Below, one piece after another: positions 9,788 to 19,193 of a stretch of DNA of 64,000 nucleotides (its first letter is position 1; every line of letters begins with the position of its first letter). Made by a program: the position numbers and the translations under genes. Origin of the DNA: Thalassomonas sp. RHCl1 (GTDB lineage: Bacteria; Pseudomonadota; Gammaproteobacteria; Enterobacterales; Alteromonadaceae). A model generated the notes under the pieces. The model made no database searches and was not told where the DNA came from. It saw only the letters and a program-made list of their open reading frames with translations. The stretch lies in NCBI RefSeq assembly GCF_947387555.1, contig NZ_CANDNZ010000005.1, positions 62,001-126,000 on the forward strand, written 5' to 3'.

Positions 9788-10525
9788 ATGTCAGAGTCTT
9801 CATCAAGCCAAACAATTGATGTCAGTAATCAAAAAACCGCTTTCGCCCAAAGGTTCAGGGGTTACTTTCCCGTGGTCATTGATGTTGAAACCGCAGGTTT
9901 TAACGCACAAACCGATGCCCTGTTGGAAATCGCCGCTTCGGTATTAGCCCTGGATGAAGCTTCCGGCTTATTTTCCATTGATGAAACCATACATTTTAAT
10001 GTCAACCCGTTTGAAGGAGCCAACCTTGAACCGGCGGCCCTCGCCTTTACCGGGATAGATCCCGAAAACCCGTTAAGAGCAGCCGTTGATGAAAAAGAAG
10101 CGTTAAAAGAAATTTTTAAGCTGGTCAGGAAAAAAATGAAAGTCGCCGGTTGCCAGCGGGCTATTATCGTCGCTCATAACGCTTCCTTTGACTTAGGCTT
10201 CCTTAATGCCGCCACTACCCGTTGTGGAATCAAGCGCAGCCCGTTTCACTCTTTTGTCAGTTTTGATACCACGACATTATCGGGACTGGCGCTGGGACAA
10301 ACGGTATTGGCAAAAGCTTGTGCTGCCGCCAACATTGAGTTTAACGGTAATGAAGCCCATTCGGCGTTATATGATACGGAAAAAACCGCAGAGTTGTTCT
10401 GTCATATCGTCAATAAATGGCAGGCCTTAGGCGGCTGGCCACTTGCAGATGAGGCAGAGAGTGAAGAAAGCTGTGCCAGTGAGTCAGCAGAAACCGGCAG
10501 CTCAAAAAAAGCCAGTAATGCTTAG
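9788..10525 (+). CDS. rnt: Ribonuclease T
   Basis: RNase T is a DEDDh 3'-5' exoribonuclease that trims tRNA CCA ends, 5S and 23S rRNA and other stable RNAs. The catalytic acids are visible: D32 and E34 in [13 protein letters not shown]135 in AHNASFD, and H191/D196 in EAHSALYD. The central sequence closely follows the E. coli enzyme ([40 protein letters not shown]). At 245 residues it is longer than E. coli RNase T because of a Ser-rich N-terminus and an acidic Ser/Glu-rich tail after WPLADEAE. It is divergent from motY and convergent with the peroxiredoxin gene across a shared terminator. Confidence 0.95.
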   Translation: MSESSSSQTIDVSNQKTAFAQRFRGYFPVVIDVETAGFNAQTDALLEIAASVLALDEASGLFSIDETIHFNVNPFEGANLEPAALAFTGIDPENPLRAAVDEKEALKEIFKLVRKKMKVAGCQRAIIVAHNASFDLGFLNAATTRCGIKRSPFHSFVSFDTTTLSGLALGQTVLAKACAAANIEFNGNEAHSALYDTEKTAELFCHIVNKWQALGGWPLADEAESEESCASESAETGSSKKASNA

Positions 10526-10613
10526 GAGTTCAGGGAGATAAGCTATAACGGGATATTACTACATTATCCTGTCTTTGTTTATTAACATGTTACCACTGCA
10601 TACACCCTAATAT

Positions 10614-10640
10614 AAAAAGCCAGCGCGAAGCTGGCTTTTT
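10614..10640 (+). terminator. Bidirectional terminator shared by rnt and the peroxiredoxin gene
   Basis: Stem AAAAAGCCAGC / GCTGGCTTTTT with a GCGAA loop has A and T runs on both sides, so it works in both directions between two converging genes. Confidence 0.9.
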
Positions 10641-10678
10641 AATGGTAACCTTTCAGGCCCTCAGGCCTGAGCAATCAC

Positions 10679-11284
10679 TTATAACTGATCGGCGTTATCG
10701 GCCAGGTAAGAAGCAACACCTTCTGGAGAAGCTGTCATACCTTTGTCACCTTTGTTCCAGCCAGCTGGACAAACTTCACCGTGCTCCTGGTGGAATTGAA
10801 GCGCATCAACCATACGGATCATTTCGTCAACGTTACGGCCAAGTGGTAAGTCATTCACTACCTGGTGACGTACGTTACCTTCTTCATCGATAAGGAAAGA
10901 ACCACGGAAAGCAACACCGGCTTCTGGGTGCTCAACGTCATATGCCTGACAGATTTCATGTTTAACATCAGCAACTAAAGTGTATTGAACCGGACCAATA
11001 CCACCTTCATTTACCGGCGTATTACGCCATGCATTATGAGAAAACTGTGAATCGATAGAAACACCGATAACTTCAACACCACGGCTTTTGAACTCATCCA
11101 TACGGTGATCAAAAGCAAGTAATTCTGATGGACAAACAAATGTAAAGTCTAATGGATAGAAGAATACTACTGCTTTCTTTCCTTTAATAGCTTCGGCTAA
11201 ATTGAAGTTTTCAACAATTTCACCACTACCTAAAACTGCTGCGGCAGTAAAATCTGGTGCTGGACGACCAACTAATACACTCAT
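10679..11284 (-). CDS. Typical 2-Cys peroxiredoxin (AhpC/TSA family)
   Basis: A thiol peroxidase that reduces hydrogen peroxide and organic hydroperoxides. The 201-residue protein has the peroxidatic cysteine C51 in DFTFVCPSE, the resolving cysteine C172 in GEVCPAGW, and the GGIG loop (94-97) linked with sensitivity to over-oxidation. The C-terminal YF motif of highly sensitive eukaryotic enzymes is not seen. I chose the ATG at 11284 because a GGAG site lies about 8 nt upstream. The longer open frame adds an unlikely leader. It sits next to grxD and near sodB, so this short stretch is an oxidative-stress and redox cluster. Confidence 0.93.
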   Translation of the reverse strand: MSVLVGRPAPDFTAAAVLGSGEIVENFNLAEAIKGKKAVVFFYPLDFTFVCPSELLAFDHRMDEFKSRGVEVIGVSIDSQFSHNAWRNTPVNEGGIGPVQYTLVADVKHEICQAYDVEHPEAGVAFRGSFLIDEEGNVRHQVVNDLPLGRNVDEMIRMVDALQFHQEHGEVCPAGWNKGDKGMTASPEGVASYLADNADQL

Positions 11285-11393
11285 TATTATTCTCCAAGGT
11301 TTAATTATATTGACCACACATGTTGGACACATGCATGCTCGGATTGATTAACACCACTACTATGGTGGCACTAATTAATATTTCAATGCAATC

Positions 11394-11732
11394 TTATGCA
11401 TTTTCTTCTGAACGGTTCTTATCTGCTGTTTCTTTAATCAGGGTTTGTAATTCCCCCTGCTGAAACATTTCCAAAATAATGTCACAACCGCCGATTAATT
11501 CACCTTCCACCCATAATTGGGGAAAAGTCGGCCAGTTGGCGTATTTAGGCAATTCGGCGCGGATATCCGGGTTTTGCAGGATATCGACATACGCAAACTT
11601 TTCACCACAAGACATCAGGGCTTGTGCCGATTGTGCAGAAAATCCACAGCTAGGTAATTTAGGAGAGCCTTTCATATATAACATGATGGGGTTCTCGGCG
11701 ATTTGTTGTTTAATACGTTCAACTGTGTCCAT
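11394..11732 (-). CDS. grxD: Monothiol glutaredoxin GrxD (CGFS type)
   Basis: GrxD carries and delivers [2Fe-2S] clusters, binding them with glutathione and often a BolA partner. The 112-residue protein starts MDTVERIKQQIAENPIMLYM and contains the hallmark KGSPKLPSCGFS with C29, followed by TFPQLWVEGELIGGCDI, which supplies the glutathione-binding TFP and GGCD motifs. The start at 11732 has an AGAGGT site 7 nt upstream. Upstream codons that keep the frame open are probably not translated. It is divergent from sodB, a common pairing in this group, which links iron-sulfur handling with superoxide defence. Confidence 0.93.
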   Translation of the reverse strand: MDTVERIKQQIAENPIMLYMKGSPKLPSCGFSAQSAQALMSCGEKFAYVDILQNPDIRAELPKYANWPTFPQLWVEGELIGGCDIILEMFQQGELQTLIKETADKNRSEENA

Positions 11733-12056
11733 AATGACCTCTGTACTGTGACCAATAAAAATATGCAAGTTGACTGGCTATATGGGGGCTTATCCCAAAA
11801 GAATCAACCGAAATAAACTGCTTATTTTATTTATCCTGCATTATTTAGGTGTAAAACCTGAAGAAGAAAATGCAAAAATAAAAAATAATATTAAAACTTA
11901 CTGCACTTGATAAATATTCTGGCAATACCCATATATTTGGTTAAACTATGCAGGTTTTTTAAAACCCGAGTATTTTACTTGGTTTTTAGTAAAAACAAAC
12001 TACTTCTTTATTTTTGTGCAAGAAAAAATATTTATAATACATTCCTGGAGAAAAAA

Positions 12057-12638
12057 ATGGCTATAGAGTTACCAGCACTACCTTATGCAAAAGATGCCCT
12101 GGCACCACATATTTCTGAAGAAACTTTGGAATATCACTATGGTAAGCATCACAACACATATGTAGTTAAGCTGAACGGTTTAATCGAAGGAACCGATTTT
12201 GAAAACAAATCGTTAGAAGAGATAGTAAAATCATCTTCTGCTGGAATTTTCAATAATGCTGCACAGATCTGGAACCACACTTTCTACTGGAACAGCTTAA
12301 GCCCTAACGGTGGCGGCGAGCCTAGCGGTGCCCTGGCCGAAGCGATCAACGCCAACTTTGGCTCTTTCGCTGAATTTAAAGCAAAATTCACCGACAGCGC
12401 CATCAACAACTTCGGCTCTAGCTGGACCTGGTTAGTGAAAAATGCCGATGGCAGCCTGGCAATTGTTAATACTTCCAATGCCGCTACGCCGTTAACAGAA
12501 GAAGGTGTTACCCCGCTGCTAACCGTAGATTTATGGGAGCATGCTTATTACATCGATTATCGTAACCTTCGTCCTAACTATATGGAAGCCTTCTGGGCTC
12601 TGGCTAACTGGGACTTTGCTTCAGCAAACTTTGCTTAA
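12057..12638 (+). CDS. sodB: Iron superoxide dismutase
   Basis: SodB converts superoxide to hydrogen peroxide and oxygen in the cytoplasm. The 193-residue protein has metal ligands H27 ([11 protein letters not shown] region), H74 (IWNHTFYW), D158 and H162 ([11 protein letters not shown]). Gln70 in [11 protein letters not shown] marks the iron rather than the manganese type. The ATG at 12057 is preceded by CTGGAG at a good distance. The open frame extends upstream but that part is AT-rich leader. A terminator follows at 12698. The peroxidase encoded nearby would dispose of the peroxide it makes. Confidence 0.96.
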   Translation: MAIELPALPYAKDALAPHISEETLEYHYGKHHNTYVVKLNGLIEGTDFENKSLEEIVKSSSAGIFNNAAQIWNHTFYWNSLSPNGGGEPSGALAEAINANFGSFAEFKAKFTDSAINNFGSSWTWLVKNADGSLAIVNTSNAATPLTEEGVTPLLTVDLWEHAYYIDYRNLRPNYMEAFWALANWDFASANFA

Positions 12639-12697
12639 GCCAAAACCAAGCCATTAGCTGATCCCACATTACCCGCTATATGGTATCAGCAAAGTTT

Positions 12698-12726
12698 AAA
12701 AGCCGGTGCCTGTCACTGGCTTTTTT
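12698..12726 (+). terminator. Terminator of sodB
   Basis: Stem AAAAGCCGGTG / CACTGGCTTTT (one G-T pair) with a 5-nt loop is followed by further T. Confidence 0.85.
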
Positions 12727-13148
12727 GATCTCGACGCCGGTAAAATAATCACCAAAAAAGAACAACTATTTGCCGCTGGCAGAGTCAAACAAGAAGTGTG
12801 ACAAGATATCTCAAGACTCCGGTGCCGGATACGTTAAGATAACCAGCTGTATATACGCTACGCCCGTATCTTGATGCCGATATTTGAGACTTTGCAATTC
12901 TTAACGGTTTGCACCTTTTTTATCACTGACAAGTAACCAAAACAGACCAATAAAAGCAACCTGGTTAGAGCGAAAGCCGGAAGCTGATGTTTTCGATTTT
13001 ATTGGCCAAACATTCCTAATACGACAATAAGTTACAAAAAAAGCACTATTAATTACGTGCTTGGCAAATTAGCAACTACGCTTATAAATAGATAACACTA
13101 TTTCTCGGTCTTTATTTTATACACCTTTGATTTCGATTGGAGACGAGT
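12727..13148 (+). promoter_or_regulatory. Long leader upstream of prkA
   Basis: This 422-nt gap holds no open frame with gene-like features. It must contain the promoter of the prkA-yeaH-spoVR operon. I searched by eye for a -24/-12 sigma-54 element and found none at correct spacing. No regulator site could be supported. Confidence 0.35.
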
Positions 13149-15083
13149 ATGAGCATTTTTCATCATTATCAGTCGCGCTATGAACAAGCACAAGAAGAAG
13201 AATTTAGCTTACAGGAATTTTTAGATATTTGTCGGGAAGACAAATTCGCCTATGCCAGCGCTGCAGAGCGGCTGTTAAAGGCGATAGGCTCCCCTGAGAT
13301 GGTTGATACTTCTACCGAACCGAGGTTAAGCCGGATATTCTCCAACCGGGTTATTGCCAGATACCCGGCCTTTGAAGAATTTTACGGGATGGAAGAATCA
13401 ATCGAACAAATAGTGTCCTATTTAACCCATGCCTCCCAGGGACTGGAAGAGCAGAAACAAATCCTGTACTTGCTCGGCCCGGTTGGCGGCGGTAAATCTT
13501 CCCTGGCAGAAAAATTGAAGTCTTTAATGCAGCAGGAGCCGATTTATGTGCTCAGTGCCAACGGCGAGAGAAGCCCTGTCAATGATCATCCGTTTTGTTT
13601 ATTTGATAGTAACGCCGACGGCAAGGTCTTACAGGACGAATATGACATTCCGCTGCGTTACCTTAATAATATTATCTCCCCGTGGGCGGCAAAACGCCTG
13701 CATGAATTTAAAGGGGATATTGCCAAGTTTAAAGTGGTAAAAGTTTACCCGTCGATACTGGATCAAATCGCCGTTGCCAAGACCGAACCCGGCGATGATA
13801 ACAACCAGGACATTTCCGCTCTGGTAGGCAAGGTGGATATTCGCCAGCTTGAGCATTTCGCCCAAAATGATCCCGATGCCTATAGCTACTCAGGCGCCCT
13901 TTGCCGTGCCAACCAGGGGCTAATGGAATTTGTCGAAATGTTCAAGGCGCCGATCAAAGTCTTGCACCCGTTATTAACCGCAACCCAGGAAGGAAATTAC
14001 AACCCTACCGAGGGCCTTTCCGCCCTGCCTTTCCAGGGGATTTTACTCGCCCACTCCAACGAATCTGAGTGGCAAACATTCAGAAACAATAAAAACAATG
14101 AGGCATTTCTCGATCGTGTTTATATAGTCAAAGTGCCTTATTGCATGCGGGTGTCAGAAGAAGTCAATATCTACAAGAAACTCATTGAGAACAGCGAGTT
14201 AAAAGATGCCCAATGTGCTCCAGACACCCTGGAAACCCTGGCGCAGTTTTCTGTGCTGTCCCGGTTAAAAGATCCGGAAAATTCCAGTATTTATTCCAAA
14301 ATGCGGGTTTATGACGGTGAAAGCCTTAAAGATACCGATCCCAAGGCCAAATCCTACCAGGAATACCGGGATTATGCCGGCATAGACGAAGGCATGTCGG
14401 GATTATCCACCCGCTTTGCCTTTAAAATATTATCCCGGGTCTTTAATTTTGACCATAACGAAGTTGCCGCCAACCCGGTGCATTTATTCTACGTGTTAGA
14501 ACAGCAGGTTGAGCGGGAACAATTACCCAAAGAAACAGCCGAGCAATACCTGGAATTCATTAAAGGTTTCCTCACCCCGGAATATATCGAATTTATCGGC
14601 AAGGAAATTCAAACTGCCTATTTAGAATCTTATTCCGAGTACGGGCAAAACATATTCGATCGTTATGTCACCTATGCCGATTTCTGGATCCAGGATCAGG
14701 AATACCGGGATGCCGAAACCGGGCAGTTATTTGACCGGGAAGCTTTAAATAACGAGTTGGAGAAAATCGAAAAACCCGCAGGCATCAGCAACCCCAAAGA
14801 TTTCCGTAATGAAATCGTCAATTTCGTATTAAGGGCCAAAGCCCATAATAACGGAAAAAATCCGGTATGGACCAGTTATGAGAAACTCAGAACGGTAATT
14901 GAGAAGAAAATGTTCTCCAATACCGAAGACTTGTTGCCGGTGATCTCCTTTAATGCCAAAACCTCAGCCGATGATCAGCAAAAACATGATGATTTTGTTG
15001 AGCGCATGATGGCCAAAGGATATACCCAAAAACAAGTCAGGTTACTGTCAGAATGGTACTTGCGCGTAAGAAAATCCTCTTAA
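13149..15083 (+). CDS. yeaG: PrkA-type serine protein kinase (YeaG)
   Basis: A large AAA-like protein kinase of the PrkA family, induced in starvation and nitrogen stress in enterobacteria. The 644-residue length equals that of E. coli YeaG. A Walker A motif, GPVGGGKSS, spans residues 110-118 after ILYLL, and the PrkA C-terminal kinase-like domain follows (about 390-640, ending KQVRLLSEWYLRVRKSS). I chose the ATG at 13149, preceded by TGGAGACG. An upstream TTG in frame is unlikely. It heads a three-gene operon with yeaH (49 nt later) and spoVR (23 nt after yeaH), a conserved partnership across proteobacteria. Confidence 0.95.
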   Translation: MSIFHHYQSRYEQAQEEEFSLQEFLDICREDKFAYASAAERLLKAIGSPEMVDTSTEPRLSRIFSNRVIARYPAFEEFYGMEESIEQIVSYLTHASQGLEEQKQILYLLGPVGGGKSSLAEKLKSLMQQEPIYVLSANGERSPVNDHPFCLFDSNADGKVLQDEYDIPLRYLNNIISPWAAKRLHEFKGDIAKFKVVKVYPSILDQIAVAKTEPGDDNNQDISALVGKVDIRQLEHFAQNDPDAYSYSGALCRANQGLMEFVEMFKAPIKVLHPLLTATQEGNYNPTEGLSALPFQGILLAHSNESEWQTFRNNKNNEAFLDRVYIVKVPYCMRVSEEVNIYKKLIENSELKDAQCAPDTLETLAQFSVLSRLKDPENSSIYSKMRVYDGESLKDTDPKAKSYQEYRDYAGIDEGMSGLSTRFAFKILSRVFNFDHNEVAANPVHLFYVLEQQVEREQLPKETAEQYLEFIKGFLTPEYIEFIGKEIQTAYLESYSEYGQNIFDRYVTYADFWIQDQEYRDAETGQLFDREALNNELEKIEKPAGISNPKDFRNEIVNFVLRAKAHNNGKNPVWTSYEKLRTVIEKKMFSNTEDLLPVISFNAKTSADDQQKHDDFVERMMAKGYTQKQVRLLSEWYLRVRKSS

Positions 15084-15132
15084 CCTTGGCGCTTAACCTT
15101 AGGCTCTTAACCTTAGGTATGGGGAGTATTAA

Positions 15133-16419
15133 ATGACCAACTTTATCGATCGCCGGTTAAACAGTAAAAACAAAAGTACCGTCAATCGGCAGCGTTTTTT
15201 GCGCCGCTATAAAAGTCAGATCAAAAAATCGGTTTCTGATGCCATCAATAAACGCGGCGTCACAGATGTTGACAGCGGTGAAAGCATTGTTATCCCGAAA
15301 AAAGACTTGAGCGAGCCAATATTCCATACAGGAAAAGGAGGCGTTCAGGACAGGATACACCCGGGCAACGACCAGTTCAGCACAGGGGACCGTATCCCCC
15401 GTCCACCCCAGAGTCAAGGACAAGGCGGTGGACCAGGCGAAGCGAGTGATTCAGGGGAAGGCGAAGATGATTTTATCTTCTCAATTTCCAAAGATGAATA
15501 CTTAAACCTGCTCTTTGAAGATTTGGAGCTGCCCAACCTGGAGAAAAACCAGCTCGATAAGTTAATCGAATATAAAACCGTGCGTGCCGGTTTTTGCGCC
15601 GAAGGTGTGCCCGCCAATATCGATATCGTGAAATCACTGCAGGGCTCTATCGCCCGGCGTATTGCCATGACATCCGATAAACGCCGCCGATTAAAAGAGT
15701 GCCAGCACAAGCTCGAGCAACTCAATAATGATACCCATGAACATGTTAAAGAAAAGCGTGAGTTAAGCGAAGAAATAAGCCAGTTAAAACAAAAAATCGC
15801 CAAAGTGCCTTTTATCGACACCTTCGATTTAAGGTTTCGCAACTATACCCGGCAACCGGTACCGACGTCTAAAGCTGTGATGTTCTGTTTAATGGATGTT
15901 TCCGGCTCTATGGATCAGGCAACCAAAGACATCGCCAAACGCTTTTATATTTTACTCTACCTGTTTTTAACCCGTACCTATAAAACCATAGATGTTATTT
16001 ATATCCGCCACCATACCCAAGCTAAGGAAGTGGATGAGCAGGAATTTTTCTACTCCCAGGAAACCGGCGGCACCATAGCATCAAGCGCCCTTGAACTTAT
16101 GATTAAAGTGGTTGAAGAGCGCTATAGCAGCTCAAACTGGAATATCTATGGCGCCCAGGCTTCGGACGGTGATAACTGGGCTGACGATTCTCCTTATTGC
16201 CGTAAACTGTTAGCAGATAAGATTTTACCGAAAACACGATATTTCAGCTATATAGAGATCACCCAGAGAGCGCATCAAACACTTTGGCAACAGTACCAGC
16301 AACTTGAAAAAGATAATCCGCATTTTGCCATGCGGCATATTAAAACCGTTGACGATATATACCCAGTATTCAGGGACTTATTTCACAAGAATACCCAAGA
16401 GATAAAAACAACAGGATAA
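15133..16419 (+). CDS. yeaH: YeaH/YhbH family protein (DUF444)
   Basis: YeaH belongs to the DUF444 family, which always travels with PrkA and usually with SpoVR. The 428-residue protein starts with the family signature ([20 protein letters not shown]), has a Gly/Pro-rich linker around 83-110, and a von Willebrand A-like C-terminal half containing MDVSGSMD (about 253-260), a plausible MIDAS metal site (DxSxS). A coiled segment lies at about 185-220. The function is not firmly known. It is thought to be a partner or target of the PrkA kinase. Spacing to its neighbours suggests one transcript. Confidence 0.92.
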   Translation: MTNFIDRRLNSKNKSTVNRQRFLRRYKSQIKKSVSDAINKRGVTDVDSGESIVIPKKDLSEPIFHTGKGGVQDRIHPGNDQFSTGDRIPRPPQSQGQGGGPGEASDSGEGEDDFIFSISKDEYLNLLFEDLELPNLEKNQLDKLIEYKTVRAGFCAEGVPANIDIVKSLQGSIARRIAMTSDKRRRLKECQHKLEQLNNDTHEHVKEKRELSEEISQLKQKIAKVPFIDTFDLRFRNYTRQPVPTSKAVMFCLMDVSGSMDQATKDIAKRFYILLYLFLTRTYKTIDVIYIRHHTQAKEVDEQEFFYSQETGGTIASSALELMIKVVEERYSSSNWNIYGAQASDGDNWADDSPYCRKLLADKILPKTRYFSYIEITQRAHQTLWQQYQQLEKDNPHFAMRHIKTVDDIYPVFRDLFHKNTQEIKTTG

Positions 16420-16442
16420 TTTGCTAGCGAGTAGGTGAGGAT

Positions 16443-17957
16443 ATGGCCAAACGCAAACCGCTTGATGACAGCCCAGACTGGACATTTGATTTATTAAAAC
16501 AGTATCAGACAGAGATCGCCCGGGTAGCTGAGCATTATCGCCTTGATACCTACCCCAATCAAATAGAAGTGATCGCTGCCGAACAAATGATGGACGCTTA
16601 CGCGTCTGTAGGCATGCCAATTGGTTATAACCACTGGACCTTTGGTAAGAAATTCATCCAAACAGAGCAAACCTATAAACGGGGACGTATGGGGCTTGCC
16701 TATGAAATAGTGATCAACTCAGATCCCTGTATTGCCTATTTAATGGAAGAAAATACTATGACCATGCAGGCCCTGGTAATGGCGCATGCCTGCTATGGCC
16801 ATAATTCCTTTTTCAAAGGCAATTACCTGTTTAAGTCCTGGACAGATGCCAGTTCCATCATAGACTATTTATTGTTTGCCAAAAACTATATCGCCGAATG
16901 TGAAAACAAATATGGTATTTCCGAGGTAGAGTCTACCTTGGATGCCTGTCACGCCTTGATGAATCATGGCGTCGACAGATACAAAAGGCCACAAAAAATC
17001 TCCCTGGATGAAGAGCTGAAACGGCAAAAAGACCGGGAAGAATATCTTCAGTCCCAGGTTAACTCCCTCTGGCGCACCCTGCCGGCAGCACAAGCACAGG
17101 AAGCCGTAAACAAAACCACATTTCCCAGCGAACCCCAGGAAAATATTTTATATTTTATCGAAAAAAATGCGCCTTTGCTTAAACCCTGGCAACGTGAAAT
17201 AGTCCGGGTTGTACGAAAGATATCACAATATTTCTACCCGCAAAAACAAACCCAGGTAATGAACGAAGGCTGGGCCTGTTTCTGGCATTACACCATACTA
17301 AACCACCTTTATGATGAGGGGTTAGTGACCGACAAATTTATGATGGAGTTTCTGCACAGCCATACCAGTGTAGTGGCACAACCCGAGTATAACAGTCCTT
17401 ATTACTCAGGCATTAACCCTTATGCCCTCGGATTTAATATGTTTATCGATATCCGGCGCATCTGTGAGCACCCTACCGAAGAAGATAAGCAATGGTTTCC
17501 GGAAATTGCCGGTAGCAACTGGTTAGATACCGTGCATTTTGCCATGGAAAACTTCAAGGATGAAAGTTTTATCAGCCAGTTTCTTTCCCCGAAACTGATG
17601 CGGGACTTCAAGTTATTTCATATCCATGACGACGAAAGCAATAATTATGTGGAAATTGGCGCAATCCATAATGAACAAGGTTATAAAAAACTGCGCACCA
17701 CCTTGTCCAACCAATATAACCTGAGCAACCTGGAGGCTAATATACAGATTATTGATACCAATATTAACGGGGACCGTGCCCTGACCCTACGCCATACTCC
17801 ACATAAAGGCGTGCCCTTGGCCGACTCCAAGAGTGAAGTACTCAAGCACTTACATTATTTATGGCAATTTGATGTCAAACTCGTTCAGGCCAATAAAAGC
17901 GGTGAAGACGATGTTATTGCCCGTTGTCCTGACATAGAACCCCAGGAACAACTGTAA
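16443..17957 (+). CDS. SpoVR family protein (YcgB)
   Basis: A 504-residue member of the SpoVR/YcgB family, named after a Bacillus spore cortex protein but widespread in non-sporulating bacteria. Typical features are LDDSPDWTFDLL near the start, a His/Cys-containing central region (MAHACYGHNSFFKGN), and NEGWACFWHYTILNHLYDEG about halfway, resembling the conserved HEG-type block of the family. The last residues are acidic. It closes the prkA-yeaH-spoVR operon. In E. coli ycgB is unlinked to yeaGH, whereas here all three are together. The molecular activity is unknown. Confidence 0.93.
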   Translation: MAKRKPLDDSPDWTFDLLKQYQTEIARVAEHYRLDTYPNQIEVIAAEQMMDAYASVGMPIGYNHWTFGKKFIQTEQTYKRGRMGLAYEIVINSDPCIAYLMEENTMTMQALVMAHACYGHNSFFKGNYLFKSWTDASSIIDYLLFAKNYIAECENKYGISEVESTLDACHALMNHGVDRYKRPQKISLDEELKRQKDREEYLQSQVNSLWRTLPAAQAQEAVNKTTFPSEPQENILYFIEKNAPLLKPWQREIVRVVRKISQYFYPQKQTQVMNEGWACFWHYTILNHLYDEGLVTDKFMMEFLHSHTSVVAQPEYNSPYYSGINPYALGFNMFIDIRRICEHPTEEDKQWFPEIAGSNWLDTVHFAMENFKDESFISQFLSPKLMRDFKLFHIHDDESNNYVEIGAIHNEQGYKKLRTTLSNQYNLSNLEANIQIIDTNINGDRALTLRHTPHKGVPLADSKSEVLKHLHYLWQFDVKLVQANKSGEDDVIARCPDIEPQEQL

Positions 17958-18013
17958 ATTTAAGGTAACAGGAGCGGGCCTCACTAAAGTAAGCTTCTCC
18001 ACCATTCATATAC

Positions 18014-18045
18014 AAAAAAACCGGCAATTTTATTGCCGGCTTTTT
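18014..18045 (+). terminator. Bidirectional terminator between spoVR and fadR
   Basis: Stem CCGGCAAT / ATTGCCGG with a TTT loop is flanked by seven A on the left and CTTTTT on the right. It serves both converging genes. Confidence 0.88.
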
Positions 18046-18066
18046 CATTGATAAGAAATATACCTG

Positions 18067-18777
18067 TTAGTCGGATAATTCTTTTAATACGTCTTCTTTT
18101 AGCTCCAACCAGAGCTTACCGGATTCGATACCGTATTTACGCACAGCAAATACCGCATCATCAAATTTATTTTCCTTGGCCAGGTCAATCAGCTTTTGAT
18201 AATAAGTTCTTGATATCTCACGCCCTTGCTCCTGGGCAAAATACAAGCTACCGATGCGAGAATATAAGCCTTTAAAACCATTTAGAATCAAAAGATAAAT
18301 CGGATTTTCCGAGGCTACCACCAATTCTTTATTCAAGCGATAGTCGAATTCGGCAAAGGCTTCACCGGTATCTTCTACATCACGGTAAGCACTTAACAAT
18401 TCGATGGCTTTTTCTGGATTATTCTTAATAGCTCCGCGAACATAGATAGCGCTGATATTGGTGCGGGCAGACAATAAGTTGTCCACCAGATCGGGAATAC
18501 CCTCCTGATCCAACTGGGCCAAATTCTCAAGAATATTTAAACTTGAAGTATCCCAGAAATTATTCACCTTAGTAGGCTTACCGTGTTTTATGGTCAACCA
18601 GCCATCACGTGCCAGACGTTGAAGCACTTCTCTTAAAGTGGTTCTGGTGACGCCGATCAGTTCAGACAACTCCCTCTCCGCCGGTAATATTGAACCAGGA
18701 GGGAAACCACCATTCCATATGGATTCGACGATATATTGTTCAGCAAATCCCGCCGGACTTTGTGCTTTTATTACCAT
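18067..18777 (-). CDS. fadR: Fatty acid metabolism regulator FadR
   Basis: A GntR-family regulator that represses beta-oxidation genes and activates unsaturated fatty acid synthesis until it binds long-chain acyl-CoA. The N-terminal winged helix (about residues 8-75) has [21 protein letters not shown], very close to enteric FadR. The C-terminal acyl-CoA-binding domain follows ([11 protein letters not shown] onward). Its 236 residues are standard. It diverges from nhaB, the same arrangement as in E. coli. A sequence resembling the FadR operator lies 39 nt upstream of its start, so self-control is possible. The window also encodes a PsrA-like regulator, so two fatty-acid regulators are present. 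Confidence 0.95.
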   Translation of the reverse strand: MVIKAQSPAGFAEQYIVESIWNGGFPPGSILPAERELSELIGVTRTTLREVLQRLARDGWLTIKHGKPTKVNNFWDTSSLNILENLAQLDQEGIPDLVDNLLSARTNISAIYVRGAIKNNPEKAIELLSAYRDVEDTGEAFAEFDYRLNKELVVASENPIYLLILNGFKGLYSRIGSLYFAQEQGREISRTYYQKLIDLAKENKFDDAVFAVRKYGIESGKLWLELKEDVLKELSD

Positions 18778-18815
18778 GAGGCTATTTTTTACCTTTAAGT
18801 GTTAATTTAACCGCA

Positions 18816-18832
18816 AACTGATTGTACCAGAA
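18816..18832 (-). promoter_or_regulatory. Candidate FadR operator upstream of fadR
   Basis: AACTGATTGTACCAGAA matches 11 of 16 defined positions of the known FadR consensus AACTGGTCnGACCAGTT, with both core halves (AACTG and ACCAG) conserved. It sits 39 nt before the fadR start in the fadR/nhaB gap, where it could act on either gene. Confidence 0.4.
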
Positions 18833-19193
18833 GCTCTCCCGAGTACAAGCGTGTAAAAAACGAATATTGCGAATTATTCTCAATTCCCCCTTGTTCAGGT
18901 AAAAATGCTTTTTGTCTCATGCCCTAAGTTTTTTGCTATTGTGCAATAAAAAGCCACTCTAACAAGCGAAAAGATAAGAAAAGAAAATACCACTATAATC
19001 ACAATAGCTCGCTAAAGCTTTTAAATTAATCAATAAAGGCCTGAGTCCAAAAAATTTACCTTTAAATGAGAATTAATTTAACATCGAAGTTAATAAGCCA
19101 TAATTTATTGTGGTATATTGTGATTTTACATAGTTAATAATAAAACGCGATGGTATTAAGCCATTAAGTTTAAAACAACGATAAAGGTTAGTT
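18833..19193 (+). promoter_or_regulatory. AT-rich divergent promoter region of nhaB and fadR
   Basis: About 360 nt of AT-rich sequence contains no credible gene. An antisense open frame from 19073 to 19288 overlaps the nhaB start and has no coding features. Several TATA-like tracts occur, but none with a convincing -35 partner. Confidence 0.35.

Noticed and set aside
11733-12056. Upstream extension of sodB as a longer protein with N-terminal leader
   Set aside because: The open frame upstream of 12057 is very AT-rich, lacks a ribosome site, and the known SodB start with CTGGAG fits exactly.
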